Both the position numbers and the translations under genes were made by a program. A stretch of 63,256 bases of DNA from Chlorokybus atmophyticus (lineage: Eukaryota > Streptophyta > Chlorokybophyceae > Chlorokybales > Chlorokybaceae), in the NCBI GenBank assembly GCA_009103225.1, contig RHPI01003156.1, forward strand, positions 1,395,753 through 1,459,008, given 5' to 3'. A model generated the notes under the pieces. That model was given only the letters and a program-made list of their open reading frames with translations. It did no database searches and had not been told where the DNA came from. Positions 20,769 to 33,767 of this stretch are shown piece by piece. Numbering within the stretch: the stretch's first letter is position 1; the number at the start of each line of letters is the position of its first letter.

Positions 20769-21759
20769 CTAACCCTCCTTCATGGGCGTGACCTCCGCAT
20801 CTTCATCCGGCTCTTCCACATCCTCCAACTGCTCCACCACTTCTACATCTGCCGCAACATCACAAAGTTCAGTAGCACGTTTGCTAATGTCACTGCAATG
20901 TAAGTTGGAACAGCATTGGGACAACAAAGAAAGAGATGGACCCAACGTAAGCGTACCTGGGTCTTTGTTGGTGCCGTGATGCATTATCTGTAAGAGCTGC
21001 TGCTCGGCATTGGACACGACCTCCGGCTGCACACGACACAGATCATCAACCTTGGACGGTCAAACCCTGCATGCGAGCGATGGGCGAATATGTGCATACC
21101 GGGTCCACAGGTCAATCTACATAAAAAGCAGCCAACTCAACACCATATGCAGTGTTGTGTGTGTGTAGAAAACACCAACAGCCACCAGCCTGGCGGTGAT
21201 TCATTTGCCTACGCATGCTCATGTGACCAACGATGCATGCTACTGTGTGGAACACCGCATCAGTTGTGACGTCACACCACAAACAAGCTCACTCAAACTT
21301 GGCCGTAGTGCAAAATTGCAAGCAAGCACCTGACCTCACAGAGCCACGCTTGCATGCTGCATTCATACTACTCACCGGAATTCGAGGCTTGGGTCTGAAT
21401 CGGCGGCGTCGTGCGTCATGCATGGGCGGTGTGATGCCGTCTCGTGCTTCATTGCCAGCTGGCGGCATCGGCCGGCCGGCAGCGTCGCGTATAACAATGA
21501 CCTGCCCGATGTCTGCAGACTTGACCAGATGCGTACCATCGTAGGTCTTCCATGACTCCACCACTGTAGGAAGGTCCTGCACCGCACCGTCCCAACGCTC
21601 CTCGCCAACAGACAGCTCCACCGCCCCGCCTGCATCCTGACCGAACCGCAACCCCACCTCCGGGACCTCCGCACTACCCTCAGCCTCACCCCTCAGCATT
21701 GCTCGCAAACGCTCGCCCAGTGCCGGAGGCACTCTCAGTACAAACTGCTCGTCCGCCAT
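20769..21759 (-). CDS. TAF7: Transcription initiation factor TFIID subunit 7
   Basis: Exons 21759-21376 and 21026-20769 give about 213 residues with a TAG stop. The N-terminal TAFII55 domain is clear: MADEQFVLRVPPALGERLR, then DLPTVVESWKTYDGTHLVKS, ADIGQVIVI and DGITPPMHDARRRRFRP. TAF7 is a TFIID subunit that contacts TAF1 and checks promoter release. The rest is short and acidic (EDVEEPDEDAEVTPM), so the protein is shorter than animal TAF7 but similar in plan to algal forms. An intron at 20956-20893 was considered; splicing there would break the frame, so I keep the second exon whole. Confidence 0.9.
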
Positions 21760-23731
21760 CGCGCTATACACCCTCTGTCAAGACTTCTCACGCGTCTCTT
21801 CTCTTTTTGGGACTCATTTGCTCCACCTCATGCTACTGTACAGTGCTTTACATGCGGGTGAGCGGGTGGTGCTTGTAGAAAGCCTTTGTTCGGTACTCTG
21901 CAGCGATTAAAGATGGTGTAAGAGTTGGCACTGTGCTCGAGTCACTTGGACAACATGCACACCAGCATACTGTGCTAAAACAGCTGATCCTCAGATCTCA
22001 CAAGCGTCCAGTGTTGTCATATACCACACAGCTTCAATGGAAGCGACATGCATGCTGAAACCAGTCATTGGTGGTCAGCACGATCTGGACTACAATCTAC
22101 CGCATTACCCTACTGCTGGCAGGCAACTGCGAAAAGAAATGACAGCGATGTGCTGTGATATTTGCATCAAGAGATGGGTTATTACTTTGAGCCCTTAGCA
22201 GCAAGCGATCGACAAGCCAGGGTACAATTAGATTTAACTCAAACAATTCACGCTTTCTATAATCACAGCTGCGGCGGTGTAGTCAAAGGGCCAGCTCTTG
22301 GCACAAGCAGCGCTCAAATGCATTCCATGCTTGTGAGCGGTTGTGTGGGTTATGCTGGCAAACTCAGTTCAAGTAAGCCACACTTGTTTGCATGCACGCT
22401 TTTGGAAAGCGTGTATACAAGCAAGCGCGTGGAAGCCAGAACGCAAGCACGCAAACGGAATAACAAGCACAGATAAGTCAGTACTTTGTTTCACTCACCG
22501 GCTGAGTCAGGCGTCCCCAGCACTAGCGACTGGGCCTGGCAATCTTCACCTCACGCTATGTCCCTCTTTTTATCACCCACCACACGAACAAGACCAGCCA
22601 CCAAGCCCACCTCTCCACCCGCACCGCCTCCGCCTCAGCTGTTGCTCACAAGCACACAGCATGCATGTCCTCCAGTGGTAGGGTTTTGGGCATGTAGTTG
22701 TGTTGCGGAGAGCGGCGGCGGCGGCGGTGGTCGGTGTCAGTGCAAGGGTCGCTGTTGTCGAGGTTGTAGGCCTACTTGTTGGTGTAAACCAGTTGGAGAG
22801 CAGAAGACTGCGCACTGGCCTGGTGGCGGTCGCGGGCTGTCCCGACCATGAGTGTTGGGGCTTCCCAGCCGGTACTTTTGTTCCCAGCATATGCACAGTT
22901 GTTAGCTGAGCTGCTGCTTTGGTTTTCTGCTGCTCACGGGCTTATCTGGGGTGTGGTCTTTGCTGCGTGCTGGCCGCATTGCGCACAGCCTTGCTGTCAT
23001 GCATGATGGGGTGTCTTGTCGGATTGTTTACACTCCTCGCCGGTGGCACGTGTGTTTATTGAGAAAGACTTTGACACCTCATTGTATTACTTTTGGTTAG
23101 ACTAGATCTGGGTCAATGCTGTGTGAGCGTGCTGCATGCTGCTTGACACATACCAGCAGTGAGAGTCTTTTTGCAACAGACGCTCACAGTGCCAAGCTTG
23201 ATTTCTGGTTGCGTTTCTTAGCGCCAATGCGAGAAGGTTATTTCTTTTGCTGCGTTTATGGGTACAGGAAACAATCCTGGATGACTGGATGACTATTAAG
23301 CTGCGTTCTTCCTGGCTGCATAGAACAACGCAGCTTGCTAGTCAACATGACAATGGTTGCGTGCATGTGCGTGGGTGCATGTTGACAAAGGCGCACAGGC
23401 TCAGTGAGGTTGCAGCCTCCGTCACATGCATAACAACAGTGCTTTCCGTTGTGCGTGTTTAAACGCTCACTGCTAAATGTGCTTGCTGCTTCTGCTCTTT
23501 GAGAGTCTTGTGTTGCCTGACAAGCATGTTGCAAACAATGCATTCACAATCACGATCTTGGCTACCTTCACTAGCATGGTGTGGATTGACCTTTGCAAGA
23601 ACTGTGCGTCGGGTCTAGCCATGCAACAGTAGCGTGAATCAAAACTTACCGTTGATTGCTACGCGCATTTCTTGACTTGAACAGTGTCAAGCAAGAGTTG
23701 TTCCTCATGAATCAGCGTTGTGGTGTTGCAG
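21760..23731. other. Spacer between TAF7 and UBE2W, probably holding the E2 gene's 5' exon
   Basis: The only signals seen are a GGTAGGGTTTT telo-box-like motif at about 22678-22688 and GC-rich sequence after it. I could not locate the initiating ATG exon of the E2 gene. Confidence 0.4.
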
Positions 23732-24853
23732 CTATTGTCCAAGTTGGCTGCAAGCCGCCTGCAGAAAGAGTTGGCCGATTGGGAGAGGCATCCCCCTGTT
23801 GGCTTTGAACGAGTGCCGTCAGATCACTTGCAAAGGTCTGTGAGCGCACACAAGTATATGTGCGTATGAATTATGTGCATGCGTGTGTGCACTGATACGC
23901 ACATGTTTACCTGTTTGTTAAGTGTGCACACACTTGTGAACATGTGTGCGCGCGCGCTAATGCTCACACATACACTGGGATCTTTGTCTGGTTTGCGTGT
24001 GTACATATACACAAACATATACACAAATATACACATAATTTGTGTATATACACAAATTTACAAACACAAGTCCCGGTGCAGTGCGAATGCTGATTGCTAC
24101 GATCTGGTGCTGATGTCATTAACGTCTTCCCACGCAGTTGGGTGATTGTGTTGCACGGTGCTCCCGGCACCGTGTACGACAATGAGCATTTTCGTTTGAA
24201 GGTTGATTTCCCTTCCACCTACCCAATGGAGTCCCCTCAGGTGGGAATGTGTTTATGACTGCAGATCCTTGTATTATGTATCGTTGGGATTACTTCACAC
24301 CTTGTCGGTGCTGTTGGCTGAATTGTGCATGTTCACGCTCAGGTTGTGTTTCTCGACCCTCCTTTGCACCCGCACATATACAGCAATGGGCACATCTGCC
24401 TCGGTAAGCCTGTGCAAGCCCGTGTGTGGTAGGAAGTTGCTGTCCTTTATACTGCGCTGAAAATACACTGTTGTCCTCAAGCATTGCATTAGTACAACTG
24501 GAAGCCAACATGGGCTCGCTGATGCAGATATTCTATACGATTCGTGGTCACCCGCTTTGACCGTCAACTCAATCTGCATAAGCATACTGTCTATGCTTTC
24601 CAGCTGCAAAGAAAAGGTATGAGGCTGGGAGAGTTTGCAATCCCGTGATGTTTGTATCAGTGGTGGATGCGGCCAGGGGTCATGAATTATCTTGGACTGG
24701 ATTCCTGGTTTTTTATTTCTGTCGGAGAAGAGGGCTAATATTAGCTTTTTGGGTGCGTAGGTGCCTCCAGCAGACAACGATCGGTATGTCCGCAATGCGT
24801 CGGGTCGGTCACCCAAAGAGACCAGGTGGTGGTTTCATGACGACACGGTTTGA
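23732..24853 (+). CDS. UBE2W: Ubiquitin-conjugating enzyme E2 W-type (5' exon not found)
   Basis: Five exons, 23732-23835, 24138-24240, 24343-24403, 24528-24616 and 24761-24853, join in frame to about 149 residues and a TGA stop. They read LSKLAASRLQKELADWERHP, GAPGTVYDNEHFRLKVDFP, HPHIYSNGHICL (catalytic Cys), WSPALTV...SMLSSCKEK and, at the C-terminus, KETRWWFHDDTV. The HPHIYSNGHICL and WW.HDDT signatures separate UBE2W (plant UBC15-18) from other E2s. UBE2W attaches ubiquitin to protein N-termini. A start-codon exon must lie upstream, probably in 22.7-23.7 kb; only the first few residues should be missing. Confidence 0.93.
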
Positions 24854-25625
24854 CCCACGTCATGTACAGTTTGTTATAGCATCAGGACATAATTTTGTAG
24901 ATTGAATAATAGCTGATTTGCAGCCCAGTTGCTGCATACACTGCAGCGGCCCAATGTGCGCAGGGGTTGCACAACTGATCCCCTTGTGCAGTGCTGGTCC
25001 TGCAGGATGGCTTATTGCTGTGCACCCTGCATGAGCAGTCTTTGCAAGGAGCAGATCTGATGTGAATAATGACTTACTGCCCGTGTTTATGTTATCTTGG
25101 TACTGCTGTGTTGTATGTGCGCATGATCTGCAGTGCGCCAGGCACGGACGCGCAGCTTGATTGAGACAGTAGCATTATCGCTGCCAGAAAGTCGTGGCTT
25201 GTAAGGTTTGTGTCGTCTTGTGGCTTGGTAGGTGCGTGTTAGTATCAGGCGATTGGTGCTAGCACAGTAGATAGTGTTGTGGGTGTTGTGGTAAGTATGG
25301 ACATTTGGCTGTGTGCTTGCATGCACACTGAATGCAAGCACACAGCCACACATTGTGCCAAGGCCACACATTTGACATCATGCTGGGTCCATTGCATGTG
25401 TCGTGCATGTGCATACGTGTCGCGCATTTACTGTACAACCTCTTGATTGCAACGCCAGCTGCACTAATATTAAGATTGGAAAGTGGCAACAGAGCAGTTC
25501 TGCAACACTCCACTCTTATCAATCCTATTCAAGTGGTAGCGCATCCCACACGAGCTGTGCCACAGAACAGGCTTAAACTTGGGCTGCACGGTGGTGTGTA
25601 GACTGCAACTGCTGTTTGCATGCGC
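24854..25625. other. Spacer between convergent UBE2W and SSX2IP-like genes
   Basis: No gene is seen. It contains the hairpin at 25307-25347. Confidence 0.55.
25307..25347. repeat. 15-bp perfect inverted repeat between convergent genes
   Basis: The arms GGCTGTGTGCTTGCA and TGCAAGCACACAGCC flank an 11-nt loop. Its position between two 3' ends could suit a transcription-end or RNA-processing signal, but this is inference. Confidence 0.8.
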
Positions 25626-28600
25626 TCATCCAGCAAAGTAATGCAAAAACTCCCTCCATGTGATAAAGCCATTGCCTGCAGGGGTCAGAGACATCAACAC
25701 TCAGTGCACAAGTGCTTGCATGCACACTCAACTCAGGTACATTTGCACGCATTGCTTGGCAACTCCGCCAAGATGCGCAGCAATAACACATGTACTGCAA
25801 TGAGCATACGTGAGGCAATGCCGGTGGACATGTCATGCAGACCCACTCACCAGAGCCAGCAATGTCGCTGAACACGGTACTAAAAGTATCCCTGGTAACA
25901 CCGTTCTGTTGTACTCGTGCCGGCAGCTGAAGAAGCCTGCCCACCTGCAGATAACTCTTGCTTAGCTCATCAGCTGGGCATATGTTGCAATGTCTGAGAA
26001 CCATTCCATGAGGGAGTGATCTGCAGAGAGTACGCGTACAAACCTGTGGGTCGCACTGCAGCGCAAGTAGAAGCTCCTTTGTGTTGACGTACTCCACACC
26101 AGGCTGGCAAACGCTTGCAAAGACGGAGCGCAGGCACTCAACCTCTGATGGGAGCAGAGCATCTTCCATTGATTGCGCTTTGCTCTGCATGCCGACAAAC
26201 ATGAATCTAATTAACGCCACATGCAAAACATGTCGGGTATAGAATGAAAAAATGTCAGTTCCGCGACAATGCGTGCTTGACCTCCAAGCACACACCTGCG
26301 ATTGCGACTGTGCCCTTGATGTCTGAAGCGAAGCATCCTGTTCAACATTCTCAGGGCTTACGGGCCTGGAAAGCGTGAGAGTGAGGATAACAATTTGGAG
26401 ATACAAGTGCACGTACGCACACAGACCGCGCACATACGTGTAGGCGTGCACAAAATACACATGCTTTTTACCTGAGCAACAATGTCCTCGTGATGTCTTG
26501 GCTGCTGGTTTGTCGAATTGCCTGACAAGATACACATTTAGCAATGGTCAAAGCAGCGGTCAGGTTACTAACTGCTCTGCTCCTCACCTTTGCCAGGAAA
26601 TGACCAGCGCCCAAACCAGGCGCCCAGGCTTTCATCGCAGAATGGAAGGATTCAGACTCCTCCTGTGCACGCAAAATGTGTTAAGCAAAAAAGCAAGAAA
26701 CCAACCCCCAAACAAGTACGCGGTCTTGACAACAATACCTCAAGTAGTCGTTTCTGCCTCTGCAGTGCTTCACGCTCGGAATCCAACCTGTTTGCCTCTT
26801 CCTGCTCCAACACAATGATGAGCGTGCATGCATATGGGCAGGCATGCTGCAGCAGCTGCACGCAAAGCAGGATCACAAGAAGGCTCAGCCTGTAACCTGT
26901 GTGCGAATGCGTTCCCGCTGGATTGCGTGTAACCTCTCCTCGAGCACGGATCGCTTCTGCAGTACATGATTGGTCCGAGTCAAATATGAGGTCATCCACT
27001 TGATAAGACAGCGGCGTTGTGTTTACCTGCTGCAGTACTGAAGTTGGTGACAGGCCATCTGCTGTGGTGTTCCTGTTGAGTTCAGAACGTGGGATTAACC
27101 CTTTGCATGAGCGCTACTGATATGCATGACATGGAGTGTTCTCGTACCCCAGGTCAGTGTCTGTAAAGGCGGACTCAAAAACTTGCTGAATAAGCGCTTC
27201 CTGCATGTCATGCCTTGTCAGTGACTTTGATGTCCCAAAGTTATCAGTACTTGTTGTTCAGCAGGCGACGAGGTGACCGAAACATGCGCAAGTGACTGCT
27301 AAGCACGCTGTCATTATCCAACTTTACCATCACAAACAATATATGCGCGACACATGCTGGCTTTGTGAATACACATGCCTTCCTGCTCAGTATTTAAAAC
27401 ACCGCAAACCTGTTCGGCAATGATGCTGTAAGCATTGTGCAGCTGTCGCTCCAACTCAATGTTCTGTTGCATATCCGGTGGCGGGGGAGCCATCCTTGTT
27501 GGACTTGCAGGATTGGGCGATGCTGGCAAGCTCTCGTCTCCTCCAGCGACCCAGTGATCCTGACTCATAGAATTGATGCGCTCCTGCATACACACATGAA
27601 ACTCAACAAGGTATTCAATCGCCGCATCAAGAACAATAAAAGCAAAGTAATTGCTCACTTTCAGGCTGCATATCTTTGCTCTGATGTCCATCACCAGCTG
27701 CTGATGCTCCAAGTCACCAACAGGAGAGTCATGTTCATCCTGAGCAAAAATCAAGTCAGGTGGTATTTAGCGGGACGGGTGCAAACTGAGGTAGAGAACC
27801 CACCTGATCGGCTCCATGTGCAATGGCCGGAGAGTAGTGCTCTCTGCTGTAAGGCGACTTGCTGGGTGTCGGGCCCTTGTGCGAGTTGATGAGCTCCTTC
27901 ATTTCATCCTGGATGGCCCATGGAATTGGTTGTGGCAACATCAGACAAGTGCAACTGGTTGTTGCATGATAATCACCTGCAGGGTGCGAAGAGCGTTTCT
28001 CAGGTCTGCATTTTCTTGAACAAGCTCCTTCTGTTTGGCCTCATAAGCGTCCACAACAGTCTTGTAGAGATCCGCATCTGGAGTTTGCTTGGTGCCGAAC
28101 CACCTGCCGCGTTGATGGCCCTCGCGCTTTAGCAAGTTGATAATCTCCATGCTAGCTTTGCTTTCCTTCCTCTTTTCCACAAGGATTTGGTTCAACTTCT
28201 CCTGCAACCATCAACATGAGCAGATATGCTTGACAGTAAGCTTCACGCAAACAGCTAAGCAAGCCACATGCTCTTGGGGCGCTGTGGCTTGCAAGAATTC
28301 ACCTGAGCCAGAACTGCGCATAGTGCTAAACTACAAACTTATTGATAATACAGCTGTTGTCCAGTGTACAGCAGAGTAGAACTACAACATGATTGTAAGC
28401 ATGGCAGGTTCACAGCGGTCTCTGACCTGCAGTTTGGTGTACTCACGCTCCTTTTTTCGTATCTCATGCAGCTGCTGTGTCTGGCGGTGCTGCAAACACC
28501 AACAACGTGCTGATCAGCAGCTGCAGCGCAATCAGCTTCAGCACCAGCATGCAGTTTTAGCTCCAGTGACAAGAGCGTGCGCGACATATGCTGTTCACAA

Positions 28601-29934
28601 ACACATGAAACGACAACCTTGCACTGCACTCACCTGAATCCCTGTGAAGGCTTTTTGCAACTCATCACGCTCTAGAATGAGCTTATCCAATGCGGCCTTG
28701 TGCACAGCAGCCATTTGCCGTTCCTACAACCATAAGTTGTTTGCTCAAGTGTAGATTGCTCGAGCATGAAAGTGCTTGAGCAGTGTATGCTCCCGCACAT
28801 GTGCACGTGTCCATGTACACTTGCACTTACTTTGATGTAACTACTGCCCAATTCACGGTCCTTCAGCTCAAGTGACCTCTCCAACCTGTCCACTTTGTTC
28901 TCCATGAGAGATATCTCTCCAAACAACCTAAGACGGTGAGCACCAATCAGCGGATGCAACACACACATAAGCTTACAAACCAACATCAGCACAAGCGCAT
29001 GCTTACTTTCTCTGCTGTTCTTCATTGGTGCTTCTGAACTGTAAATCTTTTTGCCTTTGTGTAAGCAAAGCGTATATACAATTGCACACCAGCACGGCAT
29101 CATCCTGTCACACGAGCGTATAGAAGTTAAGCCAGGAGCTACAGCATATGCGCGCAAGCTTATGCCAACATGTGATGCTCACCACTAGCGCACCTGTACA
29201 AGGCCGTTGAAGCACAGCGAGCTGGGGTACCCGAACGCAGCAAGAGACTGATTAATAAAGCGCTGGCAGTGCTCGAGGTTGTCTGCGGATGCAAACGATG
29301 GCCTGCCGTTCAACAAGTTACCGTGTGTGATGTTATTGTTAACAATATGTATTGAGTTGAGTATCTGCAAGGGCAGCAGAGCAAAGATGGCAATGGTTGC
29401 CATGAACATGTAGGCGCCCTTACCCGGCAACACTTGCAGAAAACCCATCGCTATAATCCTGCCAATACATAGCGTGAGAGTTAGTGAGTCATTGAGAACA
29501 TAGCCAGATGTTCCATCCTTGCAGTGTTCGCAGTCGTCATCATCTCGTTGCTTGCAGTGTTCGCAAATCTGCCGTCTATCAGCCACATAGACTGAGCGCA
29601 CTACAGATTTTGCACAAGTTTTGTCGGGAGCATGCGTGACACCAGAAACACACACACAATGTATCTACCATCAGGCAAGACAACAACAACACAAGTAGCT
29701 GTGGATTGCAATTGCCACAGGTTGAAAATAACCTGACGAAATTGCAATACGAACAACAATTGTGCGCATATCATTATCAAACTTCGCAGCGCAACAAAGC
29801 GTAAATGCTGTTTTCAAATCAAAGGACAAGCACAAAAACGCAACAATGACAATTGTGTTGAAAGGTTTGCACACCTCTTGCGCGCCAACATGCTGGTAGT
29901 TAAGCGCGTAGATATCAAAGCTTGCCATACTCAT
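25626..29934 (-). CDS. SSX2IP: SSX2IP/ADIP-like centriolar coiled-coil protein with C-terminal EF-hand-like pair
   Basis: About fifteen short exons run leftward. Exon 1 begins MSMASFDIYALNYQHVGAQE at 29934. The ADIP signature follows: ADNLEHCQRFINQSLAAFGY and PSSLCFNGLVQ (about 29290-29190). Coiled-coil exons include ENKVDRLERSLELKDRELGS, ERDELQKAFTGIQ, and NLLKREGHQRGRWFGTKQ followed by LYKTVVDAYEAKQKELVQEN. The 3' exons encode DALLPSEVECLRSVFASV, VGRLLQLPARVQQNGV and, after a splice, DIAGSGNGFITWREFLHYF before TGA at 25626. The last piece resembles an EF-hand loop. ADIP family members help anchor microtubules at centrioles. The EF-hand part could be a separate gene, but no start or stop separates the exons. 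Several junctions are approximate. Confidence 0.7.
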
Positions 29935-30416
29935 GCCAGAGGAGGCAACAGTGCTCAGCTCAAGAAGAGGGCCTGGCCTTCAGCATGACATTGGCCTCTT
30001 AAAAGAGAGGAATGTTCTTGCAACTTTCAGCTCAACAGCATCATCGCTTGAACAGGCGCCCGCGCACGGCACTGCACCAATCCGTGCTACACATCATCCT
30101 CTAAGACGTAGGCACCTCCTCGACAGAAACATTTAATGAAATCCGTGATAAACACCAGCACGAAAGCCAGGCCAGGTCACATCCACTGACTTGCAGCAGA
30201 AACTCAGTGGATGCCACTGAACGCTCCAAACCCTTGACTAGTCATTCCTTGGATTAGTAACCAGCCTGTCAGATCATGTTATAGACAACCTCCCTACCCT
30301 GAGAAACCCCCTCGACACTGCCCCCGGCGACGTCCTGGACGACACCGCCGCCACCCCAAAGAGCCAATTTCGTATTATTCTTTTTAGCGCCAATTTCAAA
30401 CAGCTCTGCATAGCGG

Positions 30417-30425
30417 TTAGGGTTT
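30417..30425 (+). promoter_or_regulatory. Inverse telo-box upstream of SURF1
   Basis: TTAGGGTTT lies 208 bp before the SURF1 start codon. Confidence 0.4.
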
Positions 30426-30448
30426 CTCAGCGAGCTCAGCGATCGACA

Positions 30449-30470
30449 GAACAGACTGCTCAGTCTGTTC
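30449..30470. repeat. 10-bp perfect inverted repeat in SURF1 upstream region
   Basis: GAACAGACTG and CAGTCTGTTC are separated by CT. It is followed about 20 bp later by a longer hairpin. Confidence 0.75.
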
Positions 30471-30492
30471 AGGTCGTTTCTTATCTCACGGC

Positions 30493-30543
30493 GTGATCAC
30501 AACGGGTTCAGCATCTCCACAGGGACGAACCCGTCGTGATCAC
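30493..30543. repeat. 17-bp inverted repeat in SURF1 upstream region
   Basis: GTGATCACAACGGGTTC and GAACCCGTCGTGATCAC pair with one mismatch around a 17-nt loop. The element ends 90 bp before the ATG, so it may fall in the 5' UTR. Confidence 0.75.
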
Positions 30544-30632
30544 ACAATGCGATCATTCCTTGTTTGATGTGTTCGGTGGTCTGAGCTCAAAGCCTTGAGC
30601 GGAAGTGAGCCCATTTGATCACATTGTGCAGC

Positions 30633-32932
30633 ATGCGGGCGGCGTCGGTGGCAGCCGCGGCGGCGTCGTTGTTGAGGCGAGCGGCGCAGTCGGCTTCCCG
30701 GTTCGTGTCGTCTGCTGCTACGCAGGCAGCGAGCGCCTCGGAGGCGTCCACGTCTGGTACGGCCTGCCGGAGGCAACGCCTGCGCGCATGGTTGTTGTCT
30801 TGGTTGTCATCCTCCAGCTGGGTGTCGTCTTTGTGCTTGTCAGTTTGCTGCTGTGTGCTGGTTTGACATGAAGGACATGCATTTTACATGCACACAGGCT
30901 TGAATCATGTGCGTGGTGTTGCTGTGCTGCAGGGCGAGCAACAACAGGCGCTGTCCTGCTGCTCGCAGCGCCATGCGCTGCAGCAGCTGGGTTGGGGATG
31001 TGGCAGCTACAGCGCAGGCAATGGAAGGTGAGAGCTACTAGCTGCAGCGTGGGACACTATTGCAGATATGTGCAGACATGCAGTATGTTACATGTCACAC
31101 AACACACTACAGTGCAAGCCAAGCTAGCGCTGCTGTGCAGGTTGAGTTGCTAGAGAGGCGATCACAGCGGTTGGCAGAGCCACCTGAACCGCTGGGCAAC
31201 CTAGCCACGTATGTATGCATGTTCTGTCGTGCTGTGTTCAGTGGATTGTTGCACAATGCTTGCACAAGGCATTCTGTCTCAGCATGTGCTTGCTTGTTGG
31301 CGACAATGCACCAGTTGATGCAGCGGGTGCAGTGGTAGGGCTGGTACAGTGAATGTGTACAGCAGCTTCTGTGGCAATTAGGCGCCTTAGCAGTTTGTGT
31401 GCCATTGCAGTGGACCAGATCCGTCAAGACTAGAGTACCGCAGAGTACGATGCGAAGGCCGCTTTGACGACAGCAAGTCACTGTTTATTGGTCCACGGGT
31501 AAGAAGGTGGGAAGGCGAGCTGTGAAGACAATGCCACATGTGGGGATGAAGTCTCAATGTGTTGCTGGTCACCATTGTGTGGGTGCGCTAACACCATGTC
31601 CTGTTGCAGCTCCGGCCCCAACACAGTGAGAGGCTATCTGCTGGTGACACCTTTTATCAATAGCGACGGGTATGTGAGCAGTCAGTGTCTATGTGTACAT
31701 GGTGTATGCTATATGACATTTGAGATGGTATGCACGGTAGTTGAGGTCTAGATGCACGTCATACTTGACAGGAGGGCGCCACATGTCCTGGTCAACCGAG
31801 GGTGGGTACCTGAGGACTGGAGAGAGAATCTGAGCAAGCACTCACAGGTATGATGGCGTTCCATGGTCAGGGCAATCTCTTCCAGTACATTAAGGTCTTA
31901 TGCATGTTGCACAACCTTTGTACAGTAGCTTACTGTACAAAGGTGTGTCAGCTCTATATAGAACTCGAATGCTTTGCTGACCTTTGGACTCATTGTGCTT
32001 GTCGATTGCTAGGGTGAACACGTGGCTGTGACTGGCATATTCAGAGGCAGTGAAGAGGTGAGAGACAATCTTTCAGGGAAGGGTGCACCTGCAGCACCCA
32101 ACCCCATGGTTAATTGAGTTTAATCGACTACTCCTGCGTGCTAACCAGTGCCTTTCTCCCAGCCTAGCGCCTTTGTACCTCCCAATGTTCCAAGCACTGG
32201 CACTTGGTAAGAGAGCATGCTGGCCACCCATTGCGACACTTTTGGTAACTGGTAATTAGAGATGTGCACTTCAGCATAAGAATACGCCGCCCTTTCCTGG
32301 TTTGGTCGAAGGTTGCACATGGTCGATGGCTGGATGCGCACTGAACAGCGTGAACAGCGTCTCAAAGCCCACACTGTGTTAGAAGAAAACATAGCTGCAG
32401 TCAATGGCATTTACCCCGCATTGCTGTCTGTCTCAGGTTTTACCTTGACATGCCAGCCATGTTGAAGGCATGCGATCTGCCGGAAGGAACTCCATTTGTC
32501 GAGGCGATCTCAGGTACTTGGCGGCTAAAGGAGTTGGCTTGGTTGAGATGGTGGTGGGAAGCAGCTACAACAGGTTGTTTGGCCTTTTAGCTGACACTTT
32601 TTGCAATGATGCCAGAGCATGATGCTGGCACCAGCTTCAGCCCTCCGGTGATGAAAGAACCAGCAGACTTCCTCACTTTCAATGTAATGCCCAACCACCA
32701 CATCCACTACGCCCTCACCTGGTAAGCACATAGCGGTCAAGCCATGTGATTGCCAGCACAGAAGTATCCGCAGCATCTTGACCTGGGCGCTTCATGACCA
32801 GCACAGAAAGGCAACAAGCTTGTACCCTTGCCAATACTCCATTTTCACTGCAGGTTTACTTTGTCTGCTGTCACGAGCTACATGGCATGGCGTCGGGTCG
32901 GTGCTCAGCGACTTGCAAAGCCTCCAAGATGA
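30633..32932 (+). CDS. SURF1: SURF1-family cytochrome c oxidase assembly protein
   Basis: Eleven exons join in frame to 289 residues with a TGA stop. They are 30633-30756, 30933-31027, 31141-31208, 31411-31506, 31610-31669, 31772-31847, 32013-32057, 32163-32206, 32437-32513, 32616-32721 and 32854-32932. The N-terminus MRAASVAAAAASLLRRAAQ looks like a mitochondrial presequence. Family landmarks are GMWQLQRRQWK, LEYRRVRCEGRFD, SLFIGPRVR, RGYLLVTPF, VLVNRGWVP, FVPPNVPSTGTW, NHHIHYALTW and the closing YMAWRR. SURF1/Shy1 sits in the inner mitochondrial membrane with two terminal helices and helps insert heme a into COX1. Start and first donor are the least certain parts. Confidence 0.93.
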
Positions 32933-33767
32933 CGATCTTAGGCACTGGTTGACACGGGTCACATCGAGCAGAAACACCCTGCAGAGTGGGCTGTAAGGTT
33001 GTGTCGGCAGGCAACCACTGCATGCATAGAAGCAGGTTTATGTGTGCACTGGTTTTCGAGGGCAGGCAGTGATGGTTTGCAGCGCCTGACGCAGCATCAA
33101 CTCAAGTGCACTGTGGGCACAAAGCCAGCAGAGTGATCTTCCGTTGCAATGGTTTGGGTGCTCTGAGGGTTGATGTCCCGCAGCCAGTAAGAATACAGTT
33201 ATGTTGACCAACCCTTGCGCTGTGTATAACCGGCAGACTCGTCACAATCATTACTTGCATGCTCCAATTGTGCTGTATTACAGAATGGAGTTGGCAGCCC
33301 CGGCACAAGTGCAAATGCATTAGAACAAGGCTCTCTTTTCGTGCATGCACAGTCTCAGGCGTGCGGTATGGCGGTGACGTGTTGCACAAAGCCACTCCTG
33401 CAACACATATCAGAGGATGACACAGTAGTCGAGTTGCATACTCCCATGTCTTGCACAATTAATAATTACAACAGCTATCTTCTTGCTGCATGGTACCAAT
33501 GCTGCTCAAATATTGTGTGATCATGGAAGGGACCACGCAATTAACACCAGTACATGGATAACGCATCACTTGCACTGGAGTGTGCCTGACAATGTACCAG
33601 CCACCTTCCTGAAGGCCACACACCCTCGGGGCCTCTGTCTGCCCCTCCAAACACACGCGCATGTGCCAATGACTCGCATACACAAAGTCCGGAGGAAACA
33701 CATGCTGCTATTACATTACAATGTAGTGCTAGCGAGACTAACTTACAATAGATTGACTAGTGCTGCT
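32933..33767. other. Spacer between convergent SURF1 and MET1-like genes
   Basis: This holds 3' UTRs only. I see no RNA gene or repeat of note. Confidence 0.5.

Noticed and set aside
20893-20956. Intron in the 3' part of TAF7
   Set aside because: Donor and acceptor look fair, but a 64-bp removal breaks the frame and runs into a stop; unspliced sequence is open.
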